DNA of 64,000 nucleotides from Bordetella parapertussis (GCA_945861305.1 CAMATW010000008.1:1-64000); one strand, 5' to 3'. Counted from the stretch's first letter, positions 14,112 to 23,419 are shown. The notes: generated by a model not told the origin, from the letters alone. Translations and numbers: made by a program.

Positions 14112-16042
14112 TCACTCTTAAAAATATCAGCTTGCGCCGCGGCGCAAAAATTCTGCTTGACCAAACCTCCGTCGTTTTAAACCCTGGGGAAAAAGTCGGC
14201 TTGGTGGGCAGAAATGGGGCAGGTAAATCGTCCTTGTTTGCCTTGCTTAACAAAACTTTGACCGAAGACTCTGGCGAGTTTGATATTCCCAGCCAGTGGC
14301 GCATGGGCCAAGTGGCCCAAGACATGCCTGAGACCGATGCCAGCGCCACCGATTTTGTGATTGAAGGCGACACCGAGTTGGTGACCGCTCGGGCAGAGGT
14401 GACGGCAGCAGAAGCCACGGATGACGGTGAACGCATGGCCAACGCATACATGGCCTTGCATGATGCAGGGGAACACGATGCGGCATCCCGTGCACAGGCC
14501 TTGATACAAGGTTTGGGCTTCAAAACTTCTGAGTTGAACAATCCAGTCAACAGTTTTTCAGGTGGATGGCGTATGCGCTTGCAGCTGGCCCGTGCCTTGA
14601 TGTGCCCCACCGAGTTGCTGCTGCTGGACGAACCGACCAACCATTTGGATTTGGATGCTTTGGTTTGGCTTGAAGCTTGGTTGAAGCGCTATGAAGGCAC
14701 CTTGTTGGTGATCAGCCATGACCGGGAGTTCCTAGATGCAGTGACCAATGTCACCTTGCACATAGATGCGGGAAAACTGGTGCGCTACGGCGGCAATTAC
14801 AGCAAGTTTGAGGACATGCGTGCTGAGCAAATGACCTTGCAACAAAATGCTTTTTCCAAGCAGCAAGACAAGATTGCACACTTGCAAAAATTCATTGCCA
14901 GGTTTAAAGCCAAAGCCAGCAAAGCAAAGCAAGCGCAGAGTCGCGTCAAGGCTTTGGATCGAATGGAAAAAATCGCGCCGCTTTTATCTGAAGCAGATTT
15001 TCAATTTGAATTCAAAGAGCCTGCTAATCTCCCCAATCCCATGCTGTCAATGCAGCATGTCGACTTTGGTTACCCAGCGGTTAACGATGCAGCCCTTGGT
15101 ACTTTGCCAACAGTGATCGTTCGTGATGTCAGCAAATCCGTGTTGGCTGGACAGCGTATTGGTATTTTGGGTGCCAACGGTCAAGGTAAATCCACTGTGG
15201 TGAAAACCATTGCACGAGATCTAGCCGCCATCAACGGTGAGATAACCGAAGGTAAAGGCTTGAATATTGGCTACTTTGCCCAACAAGAGTTGGATGTTCT
15301 GAGACCTGCAGACAACCCCCTTGACCACATGATTGCCCTGGCCAAAAAAGTGGCCGCCGAGGGCAAGCTTGCCGGACAGGCTTCGCGTGAACAAGACTTG
15401 CGCAGCTTTTTAGGCCAGTTCAACTTCGGTGGTGACATGGTCAAGCAAAGTGTGGGCAGCATGAGTGGGGGTGAAAAAGCCCGCTTGGTGCTTTGCATGA
15501 TGGTGTGGCAACGACCCAATTTGCTGCTGCTGGATGAGCCTACCAACCACCTTGATTTGGCCACCCGCGAGGCGCTTTCCATGGCGCTGAATGAATTTGA
15601 AGGCACCGTCATGTTGGTCAGTCACGACCGCGCCCTGCTTCGCGCTGTATGCGATGAGTTTTGGTTGGTCTCCAAAGGCGGCATCGCGCCATTTGATGGT
15701 GACTTGGATGACTACCAACAGTTCTTGCTAGACGAAGCTAAACGAATGAAAGCTTTGGCACAGGCTGAACAGGCTAGACTCCAACAAAAAACTGTTGCTG
15801 CTGCTGCAAAACCTTCACCGACCAAAACACCTACGCAAGGGTCACACAAAAAACAGCAACACCTTGAGTCAGACATGCAAACCTTAGAGCAAGAAAAAGA
15901 ACAGCTCACGCAAGCCATGTCTTTGACCACCGTACCCACGGAGTTAGCCAAGTTGGGAAGTCAATTAAAAAACACAGAAGACCAACTGTCACAACTCGAA
16001 GCGCTATGGCTAGATTTGCTTGAACAGTCTGAAAAAGCTTGA
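14108..16042 (+). CDS. yheS: ABC-F family ATPase, YheS type
   Basis: A soluble protein of 644 residues with two ABC ATPase domains and no membrane segments; ABC-F proteins act on the ribosome. Walker A motifs are GRNGAGKSS (34-42) and GANGQGKST (about 355-363). Each half has a signature (FSGGWRMRLQLARAL and MSGGEKARLVL) and Walker B LLLDEPTNHLDL. The linker between them (KFIARFKAKASKAKQAQSRVKALDRME) is the P-site tRNA interaction motif region. Overall it matches E. coli YheS better than Uup or EttA. The C-terminus has a Gln/Lys-rich coiled coil. It is the last gene of the dap operon, followed by a hairpin terminator. Confidence 0.88.
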   Translation: MITLKNISLRRGAKILLDQTSVVLNPGEKVGLVGRNGAGKSSLFALLNKTLTEDSGEFDIPSQWRMGQVAQDMPETDASATDFVIEGDTELVTARAEVTAAEATDDGERMANAYMALHDAGEHDAASRAQALIQGLGFKTSELNNPVNSFSGGWRMRLQLARALMCPTELLLLDEPTNHLDLDALVWLEAWLKRYEGTLLVISHDREFLDAVTNVTLHIDAGKLVRYGGNYSKFEDMRAEQMTLQQNAFSKQQDKIAHLQKFIARFKAKASKAKQAQSRVKALDRMEKIAPLLSEADFQFEFKEPANLPNPMLSMQHVDFGYPAVNDAALGTLPTVIVRDVSKSVLAGQRIGILGANGQGKSTVVKTIARDLAAINGEITEGKGLNIGYFAQQELDVLRPADNPLDHMIALAKKVAAEGKLAGQASREQDLRSFLGQFNFGGDMVKQSVGSMSGGEKARLVLCMMVWQRPNLLLLDEPTNHLDLATREALSMALNEFEGTVMLVSHDRALLRAVCDEFWLVSKGGIAPFDGDLDDYQQFLLDEAKRMKALAQAEQARLQQKTVAAAAKPSPTKTPTQGSHKKQQHLESDMQTLEQEKEQLTQAMSLTTVPTELAKLGSQLKNTEDQLSQLEALWLDLLEQSEKA

Positions 16043-16061
16043 AAAAGATGCACAAATAAAA

Positions 16062-16084
16062 AAAGCCAGTGGATAACTGGCTTT
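16062..16084. terminator. Bidirectional hairpin terminator between the ABC-F gene and tRNA-Lys
   Basis: A perfect 9-bp stem, AAAGCCAGT at 16062-16070 and ACTGGCTTT at 16076-16084, with loop GGATA. Read on the minus strand it is followed by a run of seven T (complement of 16058-16064), a good rho-independent terminator for tRNA-Lys. On the plus strand it follows the ABC-F stop by 20 nt but has only a short T tract (TTTAGTTTG), so it may end that operon less efficiently. Confidence 0.8.
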
Positions 16085-16103
16085 AGTTTGTACCGAATAT
16101 GGT

Positions 16104-16179
16104 TGGTAGGACGTGCTGGATTCGAACCAGCGACCAACGGATTAAAAGTCCGCTGCTCTACCAACTGAGCTAACGTCCC
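16104..16179 (-). tRNA. tRNA-Lys (anticodon TTT)
   Basis: A 76-nt cloverleaf with encoded CCA. The acceptor stem GGGACGT pairs with ACGTCCT (first pair G-U), the discriminator is A, and the TTCGAATC T-loop is standard. The anticodon stem GCGGA/TCCGT surrounds loop CTTTTAA, which gives anticodon TTT for lysine. A hairpin terminator follows. Confidence 0.97.
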
Positions 16180-16222
16180 ATCTTGATGCTCGACTGCTTT
16201 TGACAGCTCAGCAAAGCCGCAA

Positions 16223-16228
16223 AGTATA
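16223..16228 (-). promoter_or_regulatory. Possible -10 element for tRNA-Lys
   Basis: On the minus strand TATACT (5 of 6 matches to TATAAT) lies 44 nt ahead of the tRNA-Lys 5' end, in the 75-nt gap between tcdA and the tRNA. No good -35 hexamer is visible at 16-18 nt, so this is a weak call. Confidence 0.35.
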
Positions 16229-16254
16229 ACTGTTTTTTGTTGATTTTTGTGTCT

Positions 16255-17025
16255 CTAAATGGCAGATTTTTTTGACAATAGGTCCAATACCCAAGCAGCA
16301 GCGCAATTGCCAAATGTCGCCGTCACAGTAACCACTGAACCATAGCCATGGCAGTTCAACGAGCTGTCAGATTGCGCATCAATGACTTTCGAGGGCGTCA
16401 CACTCTCTTTGCTAAACACAGCGGCAATTCCCATGGGCTTTCCAGCGGCTGGTGCAGCGTGTTGCTTGCGAAGACGTTGGCGCAGTTGGGACAGTAATGG
16501 GTCATGGGTGACATCCGCTAAATCTGCAACATCGACTTTGTGGGGCATTCGTTTGCCACCTGCTGCACCAACCGTGATAAAGGGCGTATGGCTAGCCAAA
16601 GCCCAAACTGACATGGCTTGCTTGGCCGTCATTTGGTCACAAGCATCAATGACAGCATCAGCTTGAACAGACAACAATGCAGTGCAATTTTCAGGCGTGA
16701 TGAATTCCTCTATGGCGGCCACTTGGCACTCAGGGTGAATAAGGGCAATTCTTTGTTGAAGAGCGACCACTTTAGACATGCCTAAAGTAGTCGACAAGGC
16801 AGGAAGTTGACGGTTGATATTGGACTCAGAGATATGGTCCAAATCAATCAAGGTCAGGGCTCTCACGCCACTGCGGGCCAGACACTCCACAGCCCATGAA
16901 CCCACACCCCCCACACCGACCACCACCACATGGCTTTGACGGATCTGTTGGGCGCCTATGTCTCCATACAAACGGGAAAGGCCACTGAAACGTCTGTCAG
17001 TATCTGCGACGTCCTCGCAGCTCAC
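16255..17025 (-). CDS. tcdA: tRNA threonylcarbamoyladenosine dehydratase TcdA (CsdL)
   Basis: E1-like enzyme that uses ATP to dehydrate t6A37 of tRNA to the cyclic form ct6A. It has 256 residues. The N-terminus RRFSGLSRLYGDIGAQQI is typical, followed by the nucleotide-binding GVGGVGSWAVECLARSGV and LIDLDHISESNINRQ, then AVIDACDQMTAK and GAAGGKRMPHKV. A MoeB/ThiF identity is less likely because the C-terminal part with the NCHGYGSV string is that of TcdA. The start is GTG, overlapping the cpoB stop (GTGA). It is the last protein gene of the tolB-pal-cpoB run; tRNA-Lys follows on the same strand. Confidence 0.93.
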   Translation of the reverse strand: MSCEDVADTDRRFSGLSRLYGDIGAQQIRQSHVVVVGVGGVGSWAVECLARSGVRALTLIDLDHISESNINRQLPALSTTLGMSKVVALQQRIALIHPECQVAAIEEFITPENCTALLSVQADAVIDACDQMTAKQAMSVWALASHTPFITVGAAGGKRMPHKVDVADLADVTHDPLLSQLRQRLRKQHAAPAAGKPMGIAAVFSKESVTPSKVIDAQSDSSLNCHGYGSVVTVTATFGNCAAAWVLDLLSKKSAI

Positions 17026-17939
17026 TTGATTTGCGCCAACCTGTCCTTGGCTGCAGCAGCGGCTTCTGTGGTGGGATACAACTTCAAGAGTTCATTAAAG
17101 GTTTTACGAGCTTCTTTGGCTTGCTTGATTTCCAACTGCGCATTGCCAACGGTCAACATTGCCTCAGGTGCTCTGGCGTGGTTAGGAAAATCAGTGACCA
17201 GCCCTTTGAGTTGCGCAATGGCTTCATTGAAGTCACGACGAGCAAACTTGGCACTTCCTAACCAGTACAAAGCACTGGGTTTGTAGCCGGAAGCTGAATA
17301 GACCTTAACGAATTGCGCAAATTCTTTGGCAGCAACGGCAAAGTCACCTTTTCGAAACAGCACAAAAGCTGCTTCGAAATCGCGCTTTTCTTCAGGGTCG
17401 GCTAAAAACTCAAAACCGTCGACCTGAACATTGACCTTGCTGGACTTAGGCGCCTCTTCCTTAACTGGCGGTGGCGCTGCTTCTTGCTTGGCTAACTGGC
17501 TGTTGATTTTTTGAAAACGCTCTTCAATATCAACATTGGTATCCTTTTGCGCACGCTGCAAAAGAGTTATGTCTCGCAATAACTGCTCGCGCTCACCTCT
17601 CAGACTTGCGATATCTTGCTTGAGTGACTCAATTTGCGCTTGCAGTTGCAAGAGTGCTTGCCGGTTGTCTTGCTTGGACTGGTTGATATCGATTTCAACT
17701 TGTTTAAGCAGAATCTCAACTTGTTTACGCAGAATTTCAAATTGTTTTTGAGATTTATCGAGTGATTTTTGCAGCGTTTGCTCTGTAGATTGCAATTGGG
17801 TTTGACGCTGGGTTTCCAGTCGTTGCCGCAAATCTAATATGGCTCGTCTGGCCTCTTCATCTTCAAACAGGGCAGCCTGTGCTGTTGGCGCCAATAAACC
17901 CAACAAGCACAGGGACGCGGCAAGACACCAAGATTTCAT
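17022..17939 (-). CDS. cpoB: Tol-Pal system periplasmic protein CpoB (YbgF)
   Basis: Periplasmic coordinator of outer-membrane constriction and PBP1B activity during division. It has 305 residues with a Sec signal peptide ending at TAQA-ALF (about residue 22). A long coiled coil (about 35-150), rich in Gln, Lys and Glu with repeated LLKQVE and RKQVEIL words, is the trimerisation part. A C-terminal TPR region (about 175-300; AFVLFRKGDFAVAAKEFAQFV, ALYWLGSAKFARRDFNEAI) follows. It overlaps pal and tcdA by 4 nt on each side. Confidence 0.93.
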   Translation of the reverse strand: MKSWCLAASLCLLGLLAPTAQAALFEDEEARRAILDLRQRLETQRQTQLQSTEQTLQKSLDKSQKQFEILRKQVEILLKQVEIDINQSKQDNRQALLQLQAQIESLKQDIASLRGEREQLLRDITLLQRAQKDTNVDIEERFQKINSQLAKQEAAPPPVKEEAPKSSKVNVQVDGFEFLADPEEKRDFEAAFVLFRKGDFAVAAKEFAQFVKVYSASGYKPSALYWLGSAKFARRDFNEAIAQLKGLVTDFPNHARAPEAMLTVGNAQLEIKQAKEARKTFNELLKLYPTTEAAAAAKDRLAQIK

Positions 17940-18508
17940 CGGTAAAAGAACTCAGCGCGACGATTTTTTGCAAATGCGCTTTCATCAGCACCTTGTGCGG
18001 AAGGCTTTTCTTTGCCAAAGCTGACCGACTCCACTTGAGACTCCTGAACACCCAGCAAGCTCAAGCTTTGGCGAACTGCATCAGCACGCTTTTGACCCAA
18101 GGCAAGGTTGTACTCACGACCACCGCGTTCATCTGTATGGCCTTCCAAAGAAACTTTCGCCCTTGGGTTAGCTTTGAGAAATTGTGCGTGCGCTTCAATG
18201 GCTGTTTGAAATTCAGACTTCACCACATAGCTGTCGTAGTCAAAGAAAATCACCTTGGCAACATTGCCCGCAGGGCCTGCACTCAAGTTGGTGCTGGCCG
18301 AACTGTCAACAGGAACGACGGCAGACTTGGCTTCTTTAGCGTCTTTGGCAGCTGGGGCTGCTGTGACGGGGGCAGGCATGACGGGGTCAGGGGTCACGGA
18401 AACTTTGGCACCTGATTTATCTTCGACAGGAACGTCATTGAGTTTGACGCCCGAAGCGCAAGCAGCAAGCAGCAGAACCATTCCCAGTGACAAAAGCAAT
18501 TTTTTCAT
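17936..18508 (-). CDS. pal: Peptidoglycan-associated lipoprotein Pal
   Basis: Outer-membrane lipoprotein that ties the membrane to peptidoglycan in the Tol-Pal system. The start at 18508 gives MKKLLLSLGMVLLLAAC, a lipoprotein signal with lipobox LAAC (Cys17), and has GGAG about 6 nt upstream; an in-frame ATG 96 nt further upstream would bury the signal, so it is rejected. The product is 190 residues. A Pro/Ala-rich linker is followed by an OmpA-like domain with FDYDSYVV and SLEGHTDERGGREYNLALGQKRA, whose Asp and Arg bind diaminopimelate. The gap to tolB is 16 nt, and the stop overlaps cpoB by 4 nt. Confidence 0.95.
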   Translation of the reverse strand: MKKLLLSLGMVLLLAACASGVKLNDVPVEDKSGAKVSVTPDPVMPAPVTAAPAAKDAKEAKSAVVPVDSSASTNLSAGPAGNVAKVIFFDYDSYVVKSEFQTAIEAHAQFLKANPRAKVSLEGHTDERGGREYNLALGQKRADAVRQSLSLLGVQESQVESVSFGKEKPSAQGADESAFAKNRRAEFFYR

Positions 18509-18524
18509 GAAATCTCCAGATAAA

Positions 18525-19799
18525 TTAAGGATTGAGGAAAGGTCCCCAATGGGGCTCTCGCATATTGGAGGTTTGTCCAGCGAGTCTGGCTCGTATTTTG
18601 CCATCTAAAGTTGTCGTCATCAGGGCTTCGCGTCCTTGGGACTGGGTGGAATACATAATTAGTTTTCCATTCGGAGCAAACGTGGGTCGTTCATCTGCAT
18701 TCGTGTCTGTCAAGGGCACAACTTTATCGTTGATCAAATCCATAACGTGGAGTTTGTAAGCAGGCCCCACACGAGAGATAAATGCCAGCCATCTTCCATC
18801 AGGACTCAGGCTGGGTGAGATGTTGTAACTGCCCGTGAACGTCACTCTTTCCACAGGACCGCCTGTGGCAGGAGTTCGGTAAATTTGCGGCGAGCCACCA
18901 CGGTCACTGACAAAATAAATAGCCGAACCATCAGAACTGAAAACTGGCTCGGTATCTATGCCATTGGATTGCGTGAGTCGTTTTGGATCGCCACCCTTTG
19001 AGTTAATTAAAAACAACTGCGACCCACCGTCACGGCTTAAGGTGATAGCCAGCGATTTACCGTCCGGCGACCAAGCCGGTGCACTGTTAGAGCCCTTGAA
19101 ATTGGCCAGCACCCTGCGCTTACCTGAAGCGATATCGTGTATGTACACCACCGGCTTACGCGATTCAAACGAGACATAGGCCAATTCGTTGCCACTGGGT
19201 GACCAACTGGGCGAAATAATGGGCTCTTGACTGGTCAAAGCGGCTTGCGGGTTCTCGCCATCGGCATCTGCCACCCATAGCAAGTGTTTCGGTCCTTGCT
19301 TGGTGATGTAGGCGATACGGGTAGAAAAAATGCCTTTGTCACCTGTTAATTTTTCATAAACTTGATCTGCAATGCGGTGCGAAACCAAGCGCAGGTCTGC
19401 AGGAACAACCACATAGCTTTGACCTCCCATGTCTTCGCCCTTGACCGCATCCCACAAGCGAAAACGAACATCAAAGCGACCATCAGCCATTCGCGAAATA
19501 CTGCCAGTTAAAAGAGCGTCTGCCGGTTTTTGCCGTATAGGTTCAAAGTTGGGTCGACTGACTTCATCAATGACCATGCCAGCAGGCGTACTGCGAAATT
19601 GCCCGCTTCTTTCAAGGTCGGCCGCGACAATTTGGGTGATTTTTTGAGGGGAATTTTCTTCACCTCGAAAGTTAGCTATGGCGATAGGGATTTGTGTCAC
19701 GCCAACGCCAGAAATTTCCACCCTGAAATCCGCATGTGCAGGAAGAGACAATAAAAAAGCCAATAGGATCATCGCCAGAGAAGATAAGAACGAACTCAT
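18525..19799 (-). CDS. tolB: Tol-Pal system translocation protein TolB
   Basis: Periplasmic beta-propeller protein that binds Pal and TolA. The start at 19799 gives MSSFLSSLAMILLAFLLSLPAHA, a clear Sec signal (cut after AHA), and overlaps the stop of the upstream glycosyltransferase by 4 nt; the longer frame upstream is rejected. The mature protein (424 residues in all) has the N-terminal alpha/beta domain (DFRVEISGVGVTQIPIAIANF), then WD40-like repeats (ISPSWSPSGNELAYVS, SAPAWSPDGKSLAITLSRDGGSQLFLI, TEPVFSSDGSAIYFVSDRGG). tolQ, tolR and tolA are not directly upstream, which is unusual for a tol operon. Confidence 0.95.
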   Translation of the reverse strand: MSSFLSSLAMILLAFLLSLPAHADFRVEISGVGVTQIPIAIANFRGEENSPQKITQIVAADLERSGQFRSTPAGMVIDEVSRPNFEPIRQKPADALLTGSISRMADGRFDVRFRLWDAVKGEDMGGQSYVVVPADLRLVSHRIADQVYEKLTGDKGIFSTRIAYITKQGPKHLLWVADADGENPQAALTSQEPIISPSWSPSGNELAYVSFESRKPVVYIHDIASGKRRVLANFKGSNSAPAWSPDGKSLAITLSRDGGSQLFLINSKGGDPKRLTQSNGIDTEPVFSSDGSAIYFVSDRGGSPQIYRTPATGGPVERVTFTGSYNISPSLSPDGRWLAFISRVGPAYKLHVMDLINDKVVPLTDTNADERPTFAPNGKLIMYSTQSQGREALMTTTLDGKIRARLAGQTSNMREPHWGPFLNP

Positions 19800-20551
19800 T
19801 GCTTTCCTTGGTTCAAACAATATAAAGTGAAATACTTGCCATAGGCCGCTTGCCCTTGAAGGATACAAACAGCCAGACCCATGGCGCCATCCAAAAATCC
19901 CAGGCGAAAAAAATAGCTCTTGATGAATGCGACCAGACCTGAACTGACAGCACGAGACATGGTGGTGGTGTGACCTTGCGCAAATTTTTGAGCGGCCCAT
20001 GCTTGGCTGTAAACCTGCAATTTGCGCCAATAAGATTGCGCAGAGGGATAACTGTAATGAAGCAGACAATGCTTAAGTCTACCGCTTGGCTGACCTTGAA
20101 GGGAGAAAAGTTTTTCATGAACCACGTCATCGCTGAAGTGGGCTGTGTGTTTTTGAAACAATCGAGTCACTCTGTCAGGTCGCCAGCCACAGTGATGAAT
20201 CCATTGACCGCAAAAATTGGTTAGTCTAGGAATGTCGTAAAGGGTAAAGCTTGGATGGGATAAAACCCGCTGAATTTCTAGGGATAAATCGGCAGACACT
20301 CGCTCATCAGCGTCCAAAGATAAAACCCAGTTGTGACTGGCAAAACTCAAAGCTTTATTTTTTTGGGGGCCAAAGCCCTGCCAACTGTCAGCAAGAAAGA
20401 CTTTGGCGCCTATATTTCGAGCTAATGCAACAGTGTCGTCAGTGCTTTGTCCATCAAGCACAATCACTTCATCTGCAAAAGCAACGCTCTCAATACAGGC
20501 CACAATATTGGCGCTTTCATTGCGTGTAATGATGATGACACTCAAAGGCAT
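19796..20551 (-). CDS. Family 2 glycosyltransferase, WaaE/KdtX-like (LPS core)
   Basis: Predicted cytoplasmic GT-A glycosyltransferase of 251 residues. It starts MPLSVIIITRNESANIVACIESV, the family 2 opening, and has LDGQSTDDTV and the metal-binding LSLDADERVS. WQGFGPQKNKAL and HEKLFSLQG resemble WaaE (KdtX), a beta-1,4-glucosyltransferase acting on the LPS inner core. The C-terminus has a hydrophobic stretch that may touch the membrane. It is the first gene of a run into tolB (4-nt overlap) and is divergent from msbA, the lipid A flippase, which supports a role in LPS. The exact sugar is not known. Confidence 0.8.
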   Translation of the reverse strand: MPLSVIIITRNESANIVACIESVAFADEVIVLDGQSTDDTVALARNIGAKVFLADSWQGFGPQKNKALSFASHNWVLSLDADERVSADLSLEIQRVLSHPSFTLYDIPRLTNFCGQWIHHCGWRPDRVTRLFQKHTAHFSDDVVHEKLFSLQGQPSGRLKHCLLHYSYPSAQSYWRKLQVYSQAWAAQKFAQGHTTTMSRAVSSGLVAFIKSYFFRLGFLDGAMGLAVCILQGQAAYGKYFTLYCLNQGKQ

Positions 20552-20615
20552 ACAGCGATTCTAACCAAGCGAAGTTTCAGTGTCGTCATAATCCCAAAAA
20601 GTTTTCAAACAAACC

Positions 20616-22358
20616 ATGACACCACAGCCTCGTATTCGGCATCGACTTATTCGTGCTTTCGCGCATTTCACCCACCCTATCAGCGCATGGGTAGTGACAT
20701 TTGTGTGCGTGGTTCTGGTGTCTGTATCAGAACCCTTGATCCCAGCCTTGCTTAAACCTTTGCTAGACAAAGGTTTTGCACAAAATGATTTTCCTGTCTG
20801 GCAAGTGCCCATCGCCTTGATTGGCATATTTGGTTTACGTGGTTTGGGGGTGTTCTTCAGTCAGGTGGCCATGGCCAAAGCCACCAACCATGGCTTGATT
20901 GAACTGCGAATGAAGATGTTCGCGAGATTGCAAAATGCGGATTTGGCTTTATTCAAACAGCAAACTGCGAGCGCACTGGGCAACACCTTGGTTTTTGAAG
21001 TTCAAAACGGAGCGCTGTTGATGGTGAGCTCAGTCATGAGCTTGGTGCGAGATAGCTTGACCTTGCTCGCCTTGGTGGCCTACCTTTTGTATTTGAATTG
21101 GCAACTGAGTTTGATTGTGGCCATGCTGTTTCCTGCGGTGGCGTGGCTGATGAAAGCTTTAAGCAAACGTTTGTACCAAATCACCAGAGACACGCAAAAA
21201 GCCACGGATGAGCTGGCCTATGTGGTTGAAGAAACTTCGCTGGCTTACCGCGAAATACGGCTTCACCAAGCCCAGTCTATGCAAATTGGCCGTTTCAAAA
21301 TTTTGGCAAAAACATTGCAGCGTTTGGCCATGAAAACTGCTGTCGCCAGTTCTAGCATGACCCCCATGACCCAGATTTTGTCTGCCATCGCCTTGTCGGG
21401 TGTGATCAGCGTGGCTTTGTTGCAAAGTCACCAAACCGGAATGACTGTGGGAGGTTTTGCTGCATTTGTCACCGCGATGTTGATGTTGATTGCGCCTATC
21501 AAGCACCTGTCAGAAATCACCGGTCCACTCACGCGAGGACTTGCCGCCCTAGAACGTGGCTTTGAATTGATTGAAAACACGCCTTTAGAAACTGGCGGCA
21601 TTCACCAATCGCTAAGAGCACGGGGCCAAATTGTGTTCGAAGATATTTCTGTGAAGTACCAGCCTGATATGCCTTGGGCTTTACGGCATATTGACTTGAA
21701 TATCAATTCAGGCGAAACGGTTGCCTTGGTGGGCACCTCTGGCTCAGGTAAAACCACGTTGGCCAATGTGTTACTTCGGTTTGTCAATATCACTGAAGGC
21801 AAGGTCTCGCTTGATGGAACGCCCCTAGAAGCGTGGGATTTGCTCTCATTACGCAAGCAATTCGCCTTTGTAAGCCAAAACGTGGTGGTTTTGAATGACA
21901 GCCTTGCTGCGAACGTGGCGTTGGGCCAAACGCCTGACGAGCAACGTGTGATCGCATGCCTGCAAGCTGCGCATTTGGGTGATTACCTGGCTGGCTTGCC
22001 GCAACATATTCACACCCTAGTTGGCCATAACGCCTCAACCTTGTCTGGTGGGCAGCGACAACGCTTAGCGATAGCCAGAGCCCTTTACAAAGATGCGCCT
22101 GTGCTCATTTTGGATGAAGCCACTTCAGCGCTGGATAACGAGTCTGAGCGATTGGTACAAGATGCCCTTCAAAGTCTGCAAAAAAACCGGACCACACTTG
22201 TGATTGCCCACCGACTGACCACCATCGAAAAAGCCAACCGCATTGTTGTCATGCAGCAAGGCAGCATTGTTGAGCAGGGTACGCACCAACAGTTGCTACA
22301 AGCGCAAGGTGCTTATGCCGCGATGTTCAAACTCAGTCAATCGGCTGTTTTGTCATAA
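20616..22358 (+). CDS. msbA: Lipid A / LPS core flippase MsbA (ABC exporter)
   Basis: Half-transporter that flips lipid A-core across the inner membrane. It has 580 residues. The N-terminal membrane domain (about 1-325) has six predicted helices, including AWVVTFVCVVLVSVSEPLIPALL and LTLLALVAYLLYLNWQLSLIVAMLF. The ATPase domain has Walker A GTSGSGKTT, Q-loop FVSQNVVVLNDSLAANVALG, signature TLSGGQRQRLAIARAL, Walker B LILDEATSALDNESE and switch His in VIAHRL. It is divergent from the WaaE-like gene (64-nt gap). Its last 22 nt overlap the convergent glycosyltransferase gene. Confidence 0.9.
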   Translation: MTPQPRIRHRLIRAFAHFTHPISAWVVTFVCVVLVSVSEPLIPALLKPLLDKGFAQNDFPVWQVPIALIGIFGLRGLGVFFSQVAMAKATNHGLIELRMKMFARLQNADLALFKQQTASALGNTLVFEVQNGALLMVSSVMSLVRDSLTLLALVAYLLYLNWQLSLIVAMLFPAVAWLMKALSKRLYQITRDTQKATDELAYVVEETSLAYREIRLHQAQSMQIGRFKILAKTLQRLAMKTAVASSSMTPMTQILSAIALSGVISVALLQSHQTGMTVGGFAAFVTAMLMLIAPIKHLSEITGPLTRGLAALERGFELIENTPLETGGIHQSLRARGQIVFEDISVKYQPDMPWALRHIDLNINSGETVALVGTSGSGKTTLANVLLRFVNITEGKVSLDGTPLEAWDLLSLRKQFAFVSQNVVVLNDSLAANVALGQTPDEQRVIACLQAAHLGDYLAGLPQHIHTLVGHNASTLSGGQRQRLAIARALYKDAPVLILDEATSALDNESERLVQDALQSLQKNRTTLVIAHRLTTIEKANRIVVMQQGSIVEQGTHQQLLQAQGAYAAMFKLSQSAVLS

Positions 22359-23419
22359 GCGAGCAGAGTCGACACAGCCGATACAAATTCATCAATACTT
22401 GGCTGAATCAACCGCAGACACCATGCTTCGTTATGAAACGAGGTCACCTCGGGGTAAGTAAACCAAACCAGCGTAGGTTTTCGCAAAGCGACCGACATAT
22501 GGTAAGGGCCAGAGTCAGTTGAAACAAAGACATCACAAGCATCAATCAGACCTGTTGAACTGCTCAAGGTGGTTTCACCTGCGGCATCGACGATATGCAG
22601 ATCTTCTGTGTGTATTTCCTTCAAAAACGCAATGAATACCTGGTTCACATCTTTTTCAAATGGGGCACCACTCAACAAAATATTGGCAGGGTAAAGCTTC
22701 AATAGGTGATGAAAGCATTGGGCCAGATGTTTCAAATTGGGGCGTTTGACCATGGCGTCTGGTGTGCCGCAACCGATGTTCAAACCAATCACGGGCAAGT
22801 TATTCTGAAAACGATGTTGATGAAGGGTTTGCCACTCCCTGCCCTCGTCTGTAACTTGCATTTCGATAGATGTACCTGAACGCTCTAAGCCAAGCGCATG
22901 CAAAACCACAAAGTCTCGGTTGGTGTAGTCCATGGGAAGTGAAAGACCATTACTGTGCGCAAAAACATGCACACTGGGCGAAAACCGCTGGTAAAACCAC
23001 GAACGGAATGGAAACTGTGCGATGCCCAAAGTGAATGCACCCACAGCCCTGCCAGCCAGCCAAGTGAGTGCCGAGGTTTTGATGCCGTGTGGTTCGAAGT
23101 CAATCACCATGTCTGGCTCAACTTTTTGACAAATACTTCGAAGTGAGATCCAGATAGACCAAAAGGAGACCCTTTCCCCATTTGGGTGTGATGGGTCTTT
23201 ATCACGCACCGTGATGAAATGCACACTTGTCAACAAGGGGTGATGCTGCATCAGTGCTTCAGTCGGGTAACCATGATGTTTGCTCAAAAAAACCAAATGC
23301 AATTGAACATTGGGCCAACTGGTTTTTAAAACACGCCAAGCTGCCGAACTGCGCAACAAGTCCCCAACCCCTAGGCTGTGGGACTTGATCATCACAATCG
23401 AGCGCGGATCTTTGTTCAC
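22337..23419 (-). CDS. Family 9 (heptosyltransferase-like) glycosyltransferase
   Basis: Predicted cytoplasmic GT-B enzyme of 360 residues. It has the N-terminal IVMIKSHSLGVGDLLRSSAAWRVL typical of family 9, INIGCGTPDAM-like nucleotide-sugar loop words (GLNIGCGTPD), and the C-terminal STDSGPYHMSVALRKPTLVWF that binds ADP-heptose or a similar donor. The likely acceptor is LPS core, but the donor is not determined. The start is GTG inside the stop of the upstream family 4 gene (GTGA overlap). It ends the long minus-strand run from clpS and overlaps msbA tail to tail by 22 nt. Confidence 0.85.
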   Translation of the reverse strand: MNKDPRSIVMIKSHSLGVGDLLRSSAAWRVLKTSWPNVQLHLVFLSKHHGYPTEALMQHHPLLTSVHFITVRDKDPSHPNGERVSFWSIWISLRSICQKVEPDMVIDFEPHGIKTSALTWLAGRAVGAFTLGIAQFPFRSWFYQRFSPSVHVFAHSNGLSLPMDYTNRDFVVLHALGLERSGTSIEMQVTDEGREWQTLHQHRFQNNLPVIGLNIGCGTPDAMVKRPNLKHLAQCFHHLLKLYPANILLSGAPFEKDVNQVFIAFLKEIHTEDLHIVDAAGETTLSSSTGLIDACDVFVSTDSGPYHMSVALRKPTLVWFTYPEVTSFHNEAWCLRLIQPSIDEFVSAVSTLLAYDKTAD

